The notes below the pieces were generated by a model. That model was not told the origin of the DNA and searched no databases. It saw only the letters and a list, made by a program, of their open reading frames with translations. A program made the position numbers and the translations under genes. From an uncultured Collinsella sp. (GTDB lineage Bacteria; Actinomycetota; Coriobacteriia; Coriobacteriales; Coriobacteriaceae), in NCBI GenBank assembly GCA_900541715.1, contig UQLI01000001.1, forward strand, positions 62,001 to 126,000: a stretch of DNA of 64,000 bases, read 5' to 3'. Shown here piece after piece: positions 23,733 to 32,752 of this stretch (within the stretch, counting starts at the first letter, position 1; each line of letters starts with the position of its first letter).

Positions 23733-24650
23733 CTATTTACCAAGCGGTGAGAATTCGTCGACGATGAGGTCGAGGCATTGCGGAAGCGCGCGGGCTCCAA
23801 AGACGCCCGAATTGCTGGAGATAATCTCGCCATCGAACTGCATGCCCAGCGACGGGGTGCAGGTAATCTTGGCTTCCTTGGTCTGGATGATCTTGAACTG
23901 CGGGCGCCCGAGTACCTTACCGGCGGGGTCAAGCGCAGCGGTGATCACAGTAGGCAACAGCTGCACGGTGCGCACGGGTTCGATGACCGCAATGTCGACC
24001 ATGCCATCGTTCATGCGGCAGTCGGGGAACAGGTTGATGTCGTTTTGGATGACCGAGGTATTGCCGGCCATGCAGCAGATGCCGTCGAGCTCCTCGACAA
24101 TGCCGTCATGCTCAATCGTAAAGTGCGCTACCGTAGGGTTGGGCGTGGCGAGCGCAGAGAGGAAGTAGGCGATCTCGCCGATGTCGTTTTTGGTGGGGGC
24201 GGCCTTCATCATGATTTCGGCGTCGAAACCCGAGCCGGCGATGATGATGAAGCCGTGGCGCTTCTCGTTGCCGTTCTCGTCGAGCCAAAAGAGCTCGCCC
24301 ATGTCGACTTTGACCGTGCGACCGGCACGGCAAGCCTTGGCAAGCGCCGCTGCCTCGGGGGCATTACCGATGTTGTTGAAGAACAGGCAGGCCGTACCGG
24401 AGGGGAAGACGAGCGTGGGGACACCGCATCCGCGCATCTGGTCGAGCACGTTGGAGACAGTGCCGTCGCCGCCCGAAACGACCACGCGGTCAAACTCGCG
24501 CACGTCTGCCACGGCGTCCTCGGGCTCCATGCCATCGCCGATAAAACGCATCACGACCTCGTCGCCGCCCTGTGCAAGGGCGTGCGTGAATGCGAAGATT
24601 TCATCTGAGCTGGGGCCCGATGCCGGGTTGTGGATGATAAGGCAGCGCAT
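23733..24650 (-). CDS. Diacylglycerol/lipid kinase family protein (YegS/BmrU/DgkB type)
   Basis: 305 residues. N-terminal domain with IIHNPASG and the nucleotide motif SGGDGT (residues 59-64), then VFPSGTACLFFNNIG. The C-terminal beta domain has HGFIIIAGSGFDAEIM and FDGEIISSN (conserved DGE). These enzymes phosphorylate diacylglycerol or related lipids at the membrane. The canonical GTANDFA motif is replaced by GTACLFF, so substrate or activity may differ. Downstream, in the same operon, is a 30-residue membrane protein. Divergent from rnd. Confidence 0.85.
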   Translation of the reverse strand: MRCLIIHNPASGPSSDEIFAFTHALAQGGDEVVMRFIGDGMEPEDAVADVREFDRVVVSGGDGTVSNVLDQMRGCGVPTLVFPSGTACLFFNNIGNAPEAAALAKACRAGRTVKVDMGELFWLDENGNEKRHGFIIIAGSGFDAEIMMKAAPTKNDIGEIAYFLSALATPNPTVAHFTIEHDGIVEELDGICCMAGNTSVIQNDINLFPDCRMNDGMVDIAVIEPVRTVQLLPTVITAALDPAGKVLGRPQFKIIQTKEAKITCTPSLGMQFDGEIISSNSGVFGARALPQCLDLIVDEFSPLGK

Positions 24651-24748
24651 ACTTACGTTCCCGTTCTGTGACTAACCGAGTATAGTTGTAAGGCAATGCC
24701 GATATCCTACCCGTGTTTTTCGGGCCTAACCTTATTCGATGGGTTGAT

Positions 24749-25882
24749 ATGTACATTTCCACACATCAGGCTCTACTCGACTTTTGCCAGCGCGCCCGTG
24801 AGTTCGACGCGATTGCCGTCGATACCGAGTTTTTGCGCGAGCGCACGTTCCATCCGCGTCTGTGTTTGGTTCAGATTGCCACCCCTGCCGAGAGCGTAGC
24901 GGTCGATCCCCTGGTAATCGACGACCTATCGCCGCTGGCCGAGCTTATGGCCGACGAGAGCGTGACCAAGGTCTTTCACGCGTGCTCGCAGGATATGGAG
25001 GTCATGCTCCATACCGTAGGCGTGCTGCCGCGTCCGATTTTTGACACGCAGGTGGCCGCCGCCTTTTTGGGCGAGCGCCAGCAGATTTCGTATGGCGCGC
25101 TTGTTCAGACGTTCTGCGGTGTATCGCTGCCCAAGACCGAGTCGCTGACCGACTGGTCGCGCCGCCCGCTGACCGATAAACAGATCGAGTATGCGATCGA
25201 TGACGTCAAGTACCTGATCGTCGCCTATACCGAGATGATGAGCCGCCTGCGCGAGCTGGGCCGTGTGGACTGGGTGCTCGACGAGCTGCGCCCGCTGGCT
25301 GACGAGTCGCACTATCGCGCCGATCGCCACGAGGCGTTCCGCAAGGTCAAACGCATCAATTCGTGCAGCCGTCACCAGTTGGGCATCGCGCGCGAGCTCG
25401 CCGCCTGGCGCGAGGACCGCGCCGAGCGCCGTAACATCCCGCGCAAGTGGGTCATGTCCGACGACACGCTGCTTGCGCTCGTTAAGCGCAATCCCGTGCG
25501 CGTTGAGGAGTTCCGTAGCATTCGCGGTACCGATCAGTTGGGTGAGCGCGATGTGGACGGCGCGCTCATGGCCATCAAGCGCGGCGCAAGCTGCCCGCAC
25601 GATCGCCTGCCGCTCATGGTGCGCGGGCATCGCCAGATCTCTCCGGAGCTGGAGAGCGTGACGGATCTCATGTACGCGCTCATCCGCCTGGTTGCCGAGC
25701 GCTCGGGCGTGGCGACCTCGGTCATTGCCTCGCGCGATGACCTGGCCGACTATATTGACCACCCCGAGCAGAGCCCCCTGCGCGAAGGCTGGCGCTTTGA
25801 GCTTGTGGGCTCGCGCCTGGACGATCTGCTCTCCGGCAATATGGGACTCACCGTGAAGGACGGAAAGATCGAGCTACTATAG
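24749..25882 (+). CDS. rnd: Ribonuclease D
   Basis: 377 residues. The DEDDy 3'-5' exonuclease domain covers about 1-180: VDTEFLRE (Asp, Glu), HACSQDMEVM (Asp) and YAIDDVKYL (Tyr and Asp), all metal or catalytic residues. An HRDC domain follows at about 200-280 (LAAWREDRAERRNIPRKWVM) and a second helical region after that. RNase D trims tRNA and other RNA 3' ends. Start at 24749 gives MYISTHQALLDFC; an upstream GTG at 24713 is possible. Neither has a strong ribosome site. A structured repeat starts at the last base of its stop codon. Confidence 0.88.
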   Translation: MYISTHQALLDFCQRAREFDAIAVDTEFLRERTFHPRLCLVQIATPAESVAVDPLVIDDLSPLAELMADESVTKVFHACSQDMEVMLHTVGVLPRPIFDTQVAAAFLGERQQISYGALVQTFCGVSLPKTESLTDWSRRPLTDKQIEYAIDDVKYLIVAYTEMMSRLRELGRVDWVLDELRPLADESHYRADRHEAFRKVKRINSCSRHQLGIARELAAWREDRAERRNIPRKWVMSDDTLLALVKRNPVRVEEFRSIRGTDQLGERDVDGALMAIKRGASCPHDRLPLMVRGHRQISPELESVTDLMYALIRLVAERSGVATSVIASRDDLADYIDHPEQSPLREGWRFELVGSRLDDLLSGNMGLTVKDGKIELL

Positions 25883-26036
25883 TTACGCGGTTTTACCAAA
25901 CCGCGTAACAGCTCGACGCTGCAAACGGCCGAGAGCGGCAATCTGACGTTCAATCGTCGCTCGCGTACCAAAGTACGCGTCGCTTCTCTTTCACGTCACC
26001 TTGCTCGCTCTCGGCCGTTTTCGCTGACATTGCCAA
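25882..26036 (+). repeat. Large stem-loop repeat, family 1, copy B (3' of rnd)
   Basis: Begins with the G of the rnd stop codon: hairpin GTTACGCGGTTT-TACC-AAACCGCGTAAC, identical to copy A. Outer stem AACGGCCGAGAGCG/CGCTCTCGGCCGTT, middle stem TGACGT/ACGTCA, terminal hairpin GCGTAC-CAAA-GTACGC. CTCGACGCTGCAA and CTTTCACGTCACCTTGCTC are shared with copy C. Confidence 0.8.
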
Positions 26037-26112
26037 AACATCGATGCTGATTTGCTAGTCAGTTGAATGGGTAGAATGCCTCCAACGTGTAACTCGATTC
26101 GGAGGAATTCGC

Positions 26113-26817
26113 ATGCCCTATTACTATGGTTACGGCTTTGGTATCGACCCGCTGTACCTGCTGGTTGTTCTTGTTTGTACAGTGCTTGGCCTTGCTGCGC
26201 AGAGCTATATCAATTCGACGTACAAGACCTGGTCCAAGGTTCGCTCGGACGGCGACACGGGCGCCACGGTTGCTCGCCGCATGCTTGACGCCAACGGTTG
26301 CAATGCCGTGGGTATCAAGGGTGTCGCCGGTGAGCTCACCGACCATTACAACCCGCAGGATAACAACCTGTATCTGTCGGATGCCAACCGTTCGGGCGGT
26401 TCGGTCGCAAGCGTTGCCGTCGCCTGCCACGAGGCGGGCCATGCCGCCCAGCGTCAAAGCGGCTATGCCATGATGAAAGTACGTACCGCCCTCGTGCCGG
26501 TCGTCAACTTTACCCAGAACACCTGGACCATCGTGTTGCTCTTGGGCCTGTTTATGAACATTGCCGGGCTCACATCCCTCGCGTTGATCTTCTTCTCGTT
26601 TAGTGTACTGTTCCAACTCGTTACGCTGCCTGTCGAGATTGACGCCAGCCGACGCGCCGTGGCGTACATCGAGCAGTCGGGTATGAGTTCCAAGCAGGTC
26701 AACGGTGCCAAGAAGGTACTGACGGCCGCCGCGCTTACCTATGTTGCCGCTGCGCTCACCTCGATTATTCAGCTGCTCTATCTTATGGCTCGCTACAACA
26801 GAAACTCCAACCGATAA
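26113..26817 (+). CDS. Membrane zinc metallopeptidase, YugP family
   Basis: 234 residues. First membrane helix about 10-30 (LYLLVVLVCTVLGLAA), then a cytoplasmic or membrane-proximal catalytic domain with the zinc motif HEAGHAAQ, and two or three further helices (about 130-175 and 200-225). A conserved EIDASRRAVAYI follows the helices. Family DUF2134/YugP; substrates unknown. Start at 26113 with GGAGGAATTCGC. A -10-like TAGAAT lies about 40 bases upstream. Confidence 0.85.
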   Translation: MPYYYGYGFGIDPLYLLVVLVCTVLGLAAQSYINSTYKTWSKVRSDGDTGATVARRMLDANGCNAVGIKGVAGELTDHYNPQDNNLYLSDANRSGGSVASVAVACHEAGHAAQRQSGYAMMKVRTALVPVVNFTQNTWTIVLLLGLFMNIAGLTSLALIFFSFSVLFQLVTLPVEIDASRRAVAYIEQSGMSSKQVNGAKKVLTAAALTYVAAALTSIIQLLYLMARYNRNSNR

Positions 26818-26932
26818 CAAATTGGATCGCTGGGCGCCGCGGGGATTCGTGTCCCCGCGGCGCTGTACTATGTGTTGGACTTACATTTGCGCAGGGCCGG
26901 AGTCCATGTGCACGATGACGAAAGGAGGCTGC

Positions 26933-28384
26933 GTGGCGGGCTGGAATCTAACCGGCAATGCCGTTTCCGCCGAGTTTGACGGTTCGGATGAGCAGGAGCG
27001 CAAGGAGCTCAGCGTGAGCCAGGCGGTAGAAATCGCTGCCGGTGCGCTCGATGCCATTCCGCAGCTGAGCGTTCTGGGCGAGGTCACGGGTTTCCGTGGT
27101 CCCAACGCCCGAAGCGGCCACTGCTACTTCCAGATTAAGGACGACTCGGCCGCCGTCGACTGCATCATTTGGAAGGGCGCCTACCTTAAGCGCACCTTCG
27201 ATCTGCGTGACGGCATGCAGGTGAGCTTTAAGGGCAGCTTCAACCTCTATAAGCCCACGGGTCGTATGAGCTTTGTCGCTCGCTCGTTTTCGCTGGCGGG
27301 GGAGGGTCTGCTGCGTCAACAAGTGGCGCAACTGGCCGAAAAGCTACGCCGCGAGGGCCTGATGGACGAAGCGCGCAAACGCCGCATCCCGGTGTTCTGC
27401 TCACGCGTGGCGGTTGTCACCTCGCTTTCCGGTGCGGTAATCGACGACGTCAAGCGTACGCTGCGCCGACGCAACCCGCTCGTCGAGCTCGTCTGCGTGG
27501 GCGCAAAGGTCCAGGGCGAGGGTGCGCCGGCAGAGCTTATTGAAGGCTTGCGCCGCGCCGCTGCCATTACGCCGGCGCCCGACTGTATTTTGCTCGTGCG
27601 TGGTGGCGGTTCCTTCGAGGACCTCATGACCTTTAACGACGAGGAGCTTGCCCGCGCGGTGGCGGCTTGCCCTGTGCCCGTGGTGACCGGCATTGGCCAT
27701 GAGCCCGATACCTCGATTTGCGACATGGTGAGCGACCGCCGCGCCTCCACGCCCACGGCAGCGGCAGAATCGGTGGCGCCGGCTATGACGGAGCTGGCCG
27801 ATGTGCTCGAGACACGTCATCAGCGTCTGGGTGCTGCGATGGCATCGATGATTGGGTCGGATCAGGTTGATTTGGAGATGCTCGACCAGCGCGGTCGTCG
27901 TGCCTGGGACACCTATACGGCTCGTCTGGGTGACGCGCTCGATGCGGCCGCGTGCCGCCCGTGCCTCAACGATCCAACGTTTATGGTCGAGCGTCGCGAG
28001 TCTGAGCTTGCCTTGACGGCCGATCGTCTGTCCGGCGCCATAACGCGTTCGGTTGGGGCCTTCCGCTCCAACTTCGAGCGTCTGCCCGAGCGCTTGATCG
28101 CAAGCACCTCGGGGCTCGATGGCAAGCGCCATGCGCTCACGCTTGCGAGCTCCCGTCTGGAGCATCAGGGGCGCACGATGCTCAGCAAGCCCGCGTCCGA
28201 CCTGGGCCGAGCTGCTGCGTCGCTCGATGCCTTGTCGCCGCTCAAGGTGCTTGCCCGCGGTTACTCCATCGCGTACAGCGAGGACGGTGTGGCTACGAGC
28301 GCCAAGACCTTTAAGCCGGGCGACGCTATTCGCGTGCGCATGGCGGACGGCAACGTGGCAGCAACCGTCAACGCGGTCGAGTAG
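26933..28384 (+). CDS. xseA: Exodeoxyribonuclease VII large subunit
   Basis: 483 residues from the GTG at 26933, which follows AAAGGAGGCTGC; an ATG six codons earlier overlaps that ribosome site. An OB-fold N-terminal domain (VLGEVTGFRGPNARSGHCYF, then IIWKGAYL) is followed by the catalytic region with SLSGAVIDDVKRTLRRRNP, LVRGGGSFEDLMTFNDE and TGIGHEPDTSICDMVSDRRA. Then come a long helical region and a C-terminal domain with LARGYSIAY. With XseB it degrades single-stranded DNA to oligonucleotides. xseB follows 42 bases downstream. Confidence 0.94.
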   Translation: MAGWNLTGNAVSAEFDGSDEQERKELSVSQAVEIAAGALDAIPQLSVLGEVTGFRGPNARSGHCYFQIKDDSAAVDCIIWKGAYLKRTFDLRDGMQVSFKGSFNLYKPTGRMSFVARSFSLAGEGLLRQQVAQLAEKLRREGLMDEARKRRIPVFCSRVAVVTSLSGAVIDDVKRTLRRRNPLVELVCVGAKVQGEGAPAELIEGLRRAAAITPAPDCILLVRGGGSFEDLMTFNDEELARAVAACPVPVVTGIGHEPDTSICDMVSDRRASTPTAAAESVAPAMTELADVLETRHQRLGAAMASMIGSDQVDLEMLDQRGRRAWDTYTARLGDALDAAACRPCLNDPTFMVERRESELALTADRLSGAITRSVGAFRSNFERLPERLIASTSGLDGKRHALTLASSRLEHQGRTMLSKPASDLGRAAASLDALSPLKVLARGYSIAYSEDGVATSAKTFKPGDAIRVRMADGNVAATVNAVE

Positions 28385-28426
28385 ACCGCGTTTCACAGTG
28401 ATAGACCCTTAGGAAAGGAAACAGAT

Positions 28427-28693
28427 ATGGCAGAGAAGACCCCGGTCGAGCAGCTTACGTACAAGCAGGCCTCGCAGGAGCTGGAGCTCATCATCCGCAG
28501 CCTGGAGTCGGGCGATATGGAGCTCGAGGATTCGCTCGAGAGCTACACCCGCGGCGTCGAGCTCCTCAAGAGCCTGCGCACCCGCCTGTCCGATGCCGAG
28601 CAGAAGGTCTCGGTGCTCCTGAAGGACGTCGACGGCAACGACGTGCTCGCCGACGGCGAGGCCGCCAACACCGACGACAGTCTCTCGTTCTAA
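28427..28693 (+). CDS. xseB: Exodeoxyribonuclease VII small subunit
   Basis: 88 residues, two helices typical of XseB (LTYKQASQELELIIRSLESG, then LEDSLESYTRGVELLKSLRT), with an acidic C-terminal tail. It binds the helical arms of XseA in multiple copies. AGGAAAGGAAACAGAT precedes the start. Same operon as xseA. Confidence 0.93.
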   Translation: MAEKTPVEQLTYKQASQELELIIRSLESGDMELEDSLESYTRGVELLKSLRTRLSDAEQKVSVLLKDVDGNDVLADGEAANTDDSLSF

Positions 28694-28742
28694 CCATCTC
28701 AACCAAATATAATTACCTTGGTCTGTGAGAAAGGAACCTACC

Positions 28743-29078
28743 ATGTGTGATTGCATCTTCTGCAAAATTGCCAACCACGAGATCCCTTCGACCGTTGTCT
28801 ATGAGGACGACCAGGTCATCGCCTTCGACGACCTCAACCCCCAGGCGCCGGTCCACACCCTCGTGATCCCCAAGAAGCACTACAGCGACATCGCCGACAA
28901 CGTGCCTGCCGAGACCATGGGCGCCATGGCTCACGCCATCCAGGAGGTCGCTAAGGCCAAGGGCCTGGAGGACGGCTTCCGCGTCATCTCCAACAAGGGC
29001 GTCAACGCCGGTCAGACCGTCATGCACTTCCACATGCACGTCCTCGGCGGCAAGAACTTGGGCGAGAACCTTATCTGA
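28743..29078 (+). CDS. HIT family nucleotide hydrolase
   Basis: 111 residues. CIFCKIANHEIPS at the start, EDDQVIAFDDLNPQAPVHTLVIPKKH in the middle and the histidine triad HFHMHVLGG near the end. The HINT-type subgroup hydrolyses purine phosphoramidates such as adenylyl-lysine. Two CxxC cysteines at the N-terminus may bind zinc, as in many bacterial members. Start at 28743 after GAAAGGAAC. Codons are strongly biased, suggesting good expression. Confidence 0.92.
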   Translation: MCDCIFCKIANHEIPSTVVYEDDQVIAFDDLNPQAPVHTLVIPKKHYSDIADNVPAETMGAMAHAIQEVAKAKGLEDGFRVISNKGVNAGQTVMHFHMHVLGGKNLGENLI

Positions 29079-29119
29079 GATCGTATGGCCCGTCGTCTTG
29101 ATTGCCTTTGGAGAAACCT

Positions 29120-30010
29120 GTGCAGTTGTCTCAACTCGAATATCTTCAAGCGGTAGCGAATTATGGCGGCGTGCGCAAGGCGGCTCGCGCCGTTCATGTG
29201 AGTCCGCAGGCTGTTTCGTCGGCGATCAAGAAGCTGGAATCTGAGTATCAGGTCGTTTTGCTCGACCGGTCGACGGGCGAGGCCGTTTTGTCTCCTGCAG
29301 GGCGAGAGTTTGCGGGACGCGCGCGCGTAATCCTCGCGCAAGGCGATGATCTCAAAAATTACGCTCGGTCGATGGGGCAGGGTGTTTCGCCCGACGGTCA
29401 TTTTCGTCTTTACGCCCCCTGCCTTCATGGGCGGGGGCGTCTTTTTGACGAAAACTGGTACGACTCGTTTGAGAGTTCGCACCCCCAGATTCACCTCGAC
29501 GTGTGGCATCAGCCAACGGCTACGTGTTTTGAGTCTCTTTTGCTCGGGATATCGGATGCGGCTATTTCATTCGAGAAGCCACGGGGCAGCGCCCTTTGTT
29601 CGAAATACCTGGGTGAAAAGGAGCTCAAGGTTCTTTCGTGTCCGGTTGGCCATCGTGTCAGGGGCACCATAACCATTCGTGAACTATTGAGCGGTAGGCT
29701 TGCTGTCCCCATCAACTTGTCGCCCTGTCTCAATGCAATCAACCAGTGCCCTGAGGCCCAACTCGTTAATTTCCGCTTTCGTGATGTCGAATATGGAAGC
29801 GAGAGACAGATTGAGTTTCTTCAAGGCGGGGGATTGATATTGAGCTTTTCTGGCTCCTCTCTTGCATCAGATGGATCCAACGTGAGCGAATGCTCCATTG
29901 AGGGCTCGCGCGACGTAACCTTGCCTATCTATTTTTGCTACCGGCAAAACGCCTGGACGGATCGGCATCAGACGGTATTTCTTCACCTGTTGCGCCATCT
30001 CGCTTCTTGA
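29120..30010 (+). CDS. LysR family transcriptional regulator
   Basis: 296 residues, GTG start at 29120 with GGAGAAACCT. N-terminal winged HTH: LSQLEYLQAVANYGGVRKAA, then VHVSPQAVSSAIKKLE. The C-terminal part has the substrate-binding-like fold but lacks a strongly conserved ligand motif I recognise. The MFS transporter gene downstream on the same strand is the likely target. Together they are less GC-rich in the wobble position than neighbours such as xseB or ackA (inspection only), which hints at horizontal gain. Confidence 0.8.
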   Translation: MQLSQLEYLQAVANYGGVRKAARAVHVSPQAVSSAIKKLESEYQVVLLDRSTGEAVLSPAGREFAGRARVILAQGDDLKNYARSMGQGVSPDGHFRLYAPCLHGRGRLFDENWYDSFESSHPQIHLDVWHQPTATCFESLLLGISDAAISFEKPRGSALCSKYLGEKELKVLSCPVGHRVRGTITIRELLSGRLAVPINLSPCLNAINQCPEAQLVNFRFRDVEYGSERQIEFLQGGGLILSFSGSSLASDGSNVSECSIEGSRDVTLPIYFCYRQNAWTDRHQTVFLHLLRHLAS

Positions 30011-30127
30011 GGTTGCTTGGCTTCGTGCCGTCAAATGAATATTGACGATTTGTAACGTATGGCTGACGGTTTTGCCTTCATGCTTTTTGAGACCTCGGCT
30101 TGGATTATCGGCCTTTGGAGGAGGAGT

Positions 30128-31288
30128 ATGAAAAACCGTACGGTTTGGCTGTATATGGCGTTTGTTTTCCTATCGAACTTCAGCACCATCTTGTATTTTC
30201 TGACGGTTTACCTTGAGTTCGTCGGATTCTCGATGGTCGCGATTTCTGGCATGATGATTGCGTACCAGGTAAGCAAATTTGCTCTCGAGATTCCTACCGG
30301 CTATATCGCCGATAGATTTGGGCGAAAGATAAGTGGCCTGGTGGGTATCGCGGGAATGCTCGGATACTACGCTGCCCTGCTCCTCATACGATCTCCTCTG
30401 CTTTTGATAGGTGCGTTTGCCCTCAAGGGTTTTGCCGTCGCATGCGTGAGCGGTTCTATTGAGGCAATCTATATCGATTCCGTCTCCCAAGATCAGCTCG
30501 TTAGGCTTAATGTGGTTGAGCGATTCGTCTTTTACGCATCTTATGCTCTTTCCGCGTGTGTGGGCGGCTTCATCTCGTCAGAAGGTGCATATTTCATCGG
30601 TCTTTCGGCCGATATCTTTACGATGGTATTGACGTTACTTGTCGTTGCCTGCATTCCCGAAACGAAAGGGAAAGGTAGCGCTGCGGCTTCTATGAGCCAA
30701 ATTAGCCCGAGGATGATTTGGACTGCCATTGCGGGCAATGGCACGCTTCGCTCGGCGTTCGTCATGGACTGTTCTCAGGCATTTGCTTTTGTCGCTCTGG
30801 AAGATTTTTTCTCACCGCTGCTCGCAGCCCGTGGAATGGGTGCCGTCGCTTCGGGCATGACCATTGCGGTCCAGCTCCTTGTCTCCGCCTCCATAGGGTT
30901 TATCGTGCCCAGCGTAATTGCTCATGTCGACAAGAGGCTTTTTGCGCGTATTTGCGGCATCATCCGTCTCATTCTAGCTGCTTTGTTTTTAACCCCTTTT
31001 ATTCCGGTTGACCTGTTGCCCGTGTTCTATGTGTTGCAGACGGTCGCTTACTCTTTATTTGCTCCAATTAAATACTCAATTTTTCAAAATGCTGCTGATT
31101 CTTCGATGCGCTGTTCATTGATTTCGGTTCAAAGCCAGATGGTGGCGGTGGGTGCTGTTCTTTTCTATCTGCTCAACGCTGTGTTGAGCAGCGCTGCGGG
31201 CATTCGAGTCGTATTGCTTGTCGCGCTCGGGATTTCTTCTTTGGTGTATATTCCCGCGCTATTTCGTCTTACAAGCCAAAGGACATGA
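30128..31288 (+). CDS. MFS transporter
   Basis: 386 residues with about 12 membrane helices. The conserved cytoplasmic loop after helix 2 reads GYIADRFGRKISG, the MFS signature GxxxDRxGRR. Probably a drug or metabolite exporter with no identifiable substrate. The start at 30128 has GGAGGAGGAGT; an upstream in-frame start at 30059 lacks one. Lies after the LysR gene and before a terminator. Confidence 0.85.
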   Translation: MKNRTVWLYMAFVFLSNFSTILYFLTVYLEFVGFSMVAISGMMIAYQVSKFALEIPTGYIADRFGRKISGLVGIAGMLGYYAALLLIRSPLLLIGAFALKGFAVACVSGSIEAIYIDSVSQDQLVRLNVVERFVFYASYALSACVGGFISSEGAYFIGLSADIFTMVLTLLVVACIPETKGKGSAAASMSQISPRMIWTAIAGNGTLRSAFVMDCSQAFAFVALEDFFSPLLAARGMGAVASGMTIAVQLLVSASIGFIVPSVIAHVDKRLFARICGIIRLILAALFLTPFIPVDLLPVFYVLQTVAYSLFAPIKYSIFQNAADSSMRCSLISVQSQMVAVGAVLFYLLNAVLSSAAGIRVVLLVALGISSLVYIPALFRLTSQRT

Positions 31289-31322
31289 GTATTTAGGCAC
31301 CGATAACTTATATATCAACGCC

Positions 31323-31359
31323 AATAAACCCGAGCGCGAGGGCGTTTGGGTTTATTATT
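31323..31359 (+). terminator. Terminator after the MFS gene
   Basis: AATAAACCC pairs with GGGTTTATT around a GC-rich 16-base loop, followed by ATTG. Confidence 0.6.
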
Positions 31360-31409
31360 GAAGCGTATGTAACCTGGCGGCGCCACACCGCCTGTTAGTA
31401 GGGAGACAC

Positions 31410-32588
31410 ATGAACGTTCTGGTCGTCAACGCAGGATCTTCGACCCTTAAGTATCAGGTCATCGATACCAAGTCCCACAAGGTGTCCGCAAAGGGCTCCT
31501 GCGAGCGCGTTTGCTTTACCGGCGGTACCTTCACCCACGCTGCCAACGGTTCCAAGAAGGTGACCGAGAACATCGAGTTCCCCGACCACAAGGTCGCCAT
31601 CGAGGTCGTTCTGAAGGACCTCGAGGCCAACGGCGTCAAGATCGAGGGCATTGGCCACCGTATCGTTCAGGGCGGTTGGTACTTTGGCGACTCCTCCCTC
31701 GTCGACGAGGACGTTCTCGCCAAGATCCGAGAGGTCGCCCCGCTCGCGCCGCTGCACAACAACCCCGAGGCCAACGTTATCGAGTACTGCCTGGAGCAGT
31801 ATCCCGACCTGCCCAACGTTACGGTCTACGACACCGCTTTCCACTTCAACATGCCCGAGGTCGCTAAGACCTACGCCCTGCCCAAGGACGTCTGCGACAA
31901 GCTGCACATCCGTAAGTACGGCGCCCACGGCACCAGCTACCGCTACATCTCCAAGAAGGTTGCCGAGATGACCAACGGCGAGGCTCGCAAAGTCGTCGTG
32001 TGCCACATCGGTTCCGGCGCTTCCCTGTGCGCCATCGAGGACGGCAAGTGCATGGACACCACCATGGGCTTGACGCCGCTCGACGGTGTCATGATGGGCA
32101 CCCGCTGCGGCTCCATCGACCCGGCTACCGTGTGTTACCTGCAGCGCGAGGGCGGCTACACCTTCGACGAGGTCGACGAGATGATGAACAAGAAGTCCGG
32201 CCTTTTGGCTGTGACCGGTGGCAAGACCAACGACTGCCGCAACGTCGAGGAGCTCGCCGCCGCTGGCGACCCCGAGGCTCAGCTCGCCTTCGACATGTTC
32301 GTCTACAAGATTGCCGCCAAGGCCGCCGAGATGGCCACTTCCATGTGCGGCATGGACACCCTGGTCTTTACCGCCGGCATCGGCGAGCACGCTCCGGCTG
32401 TCCGCGCTGGCGTGGCCGACCGTCTGGCCTTTATGGGCGTCAAGATGGATCATGCCCGCAACGCCCTGCGTGGTGACGGCGCTTGGTGCCTGTCTGCCAA
32501 GGATTCCAAGGTCAAGATTTTCGTCATCCCCACGGACGAGGAGTTCATGATCGCTTCCGACGTTGAGCGCATCGTCAACGGCAAGTAA
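31410..32588 (+). CDS. ackA: Acetate kinase, divergent copy
   Basis: 392 residues. N-terminal VNAGSSTLKYQ (ASKHA phosphate loop), GHRIVQGG, DTAFHFNMP, MGLTPLDGVMMGTR and the C-terminal FTAGIGEHAP. Acetate kinases convert acetyl phosphate and ADP to acetate and ATP. Two usually invariant active-site positions differ: HGTSY has Tyr177 where His is standard, and HIGSGAS has Ser202 where Asn is standard. The second copy downstream has the normal residues. Strong C-ending codon bias suggests high expression, so it is probably active, perhaps on another short acid. Ribosome site GTAGGGAGACAC. Confidence 0.88.
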   Translation: MNVLVVNAGSSTLKYQVIDTKSHKVSAKGSCERVCFTGGTFTHAANGSKKVTENIEFPDHKVAIEVVLKDLEANGVKIEGIGHRIVQGGWYFGDSSLVDEDVLAKIREVAPLAPLHNNPEANVIEYCLEQYPDLPNVTVYDTAFHFNMPEVAKTYALPKDVCDKLHIRKYGAHGTSYRYISKKVAEMTNGEARKVVVCHIGSGASLCAIEDGKCMDTTMGLTPLDGVMMGTRCGSIDPATVCYLQREGGYTFDEVDEMMNKKSGLLAVTGGKTNDCRNVEELAAAGDPEAQLAFDMFVYKIAAKAAEMATSMCGMDTLVFTAGIGEHAPAVRAGVADRLAFMGVKMDHARNALRGDGAWCLSAKDSKVKIFVIPTDEEFMIASDVERIVNGK

Positions 32589-32596
32589 TTGCAAGA

Positions 32597-32639
32597 GGGG
32601 AGGGGCTGGACGACCGAGCGCCGTTCGGCCCCTCTTTTG
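32597..32639 (+). terminator. Terminator between the acetate kinase genes
   Basis: GAGGGGC pairs with GCCCCTC, followed by TTTTGT. Confidence 0.75.
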
Positions 32640-32752
32640 TGCTCGTTGGGCGATATGCCTGATAGCTATTTATCAAGTTGTGATAACTTCTTATTAAAAT
32701 GCGGCCGCCTTAAGGGGTCTGCGTCGACCGTATTGCACTGCAAAGGAGTCTC

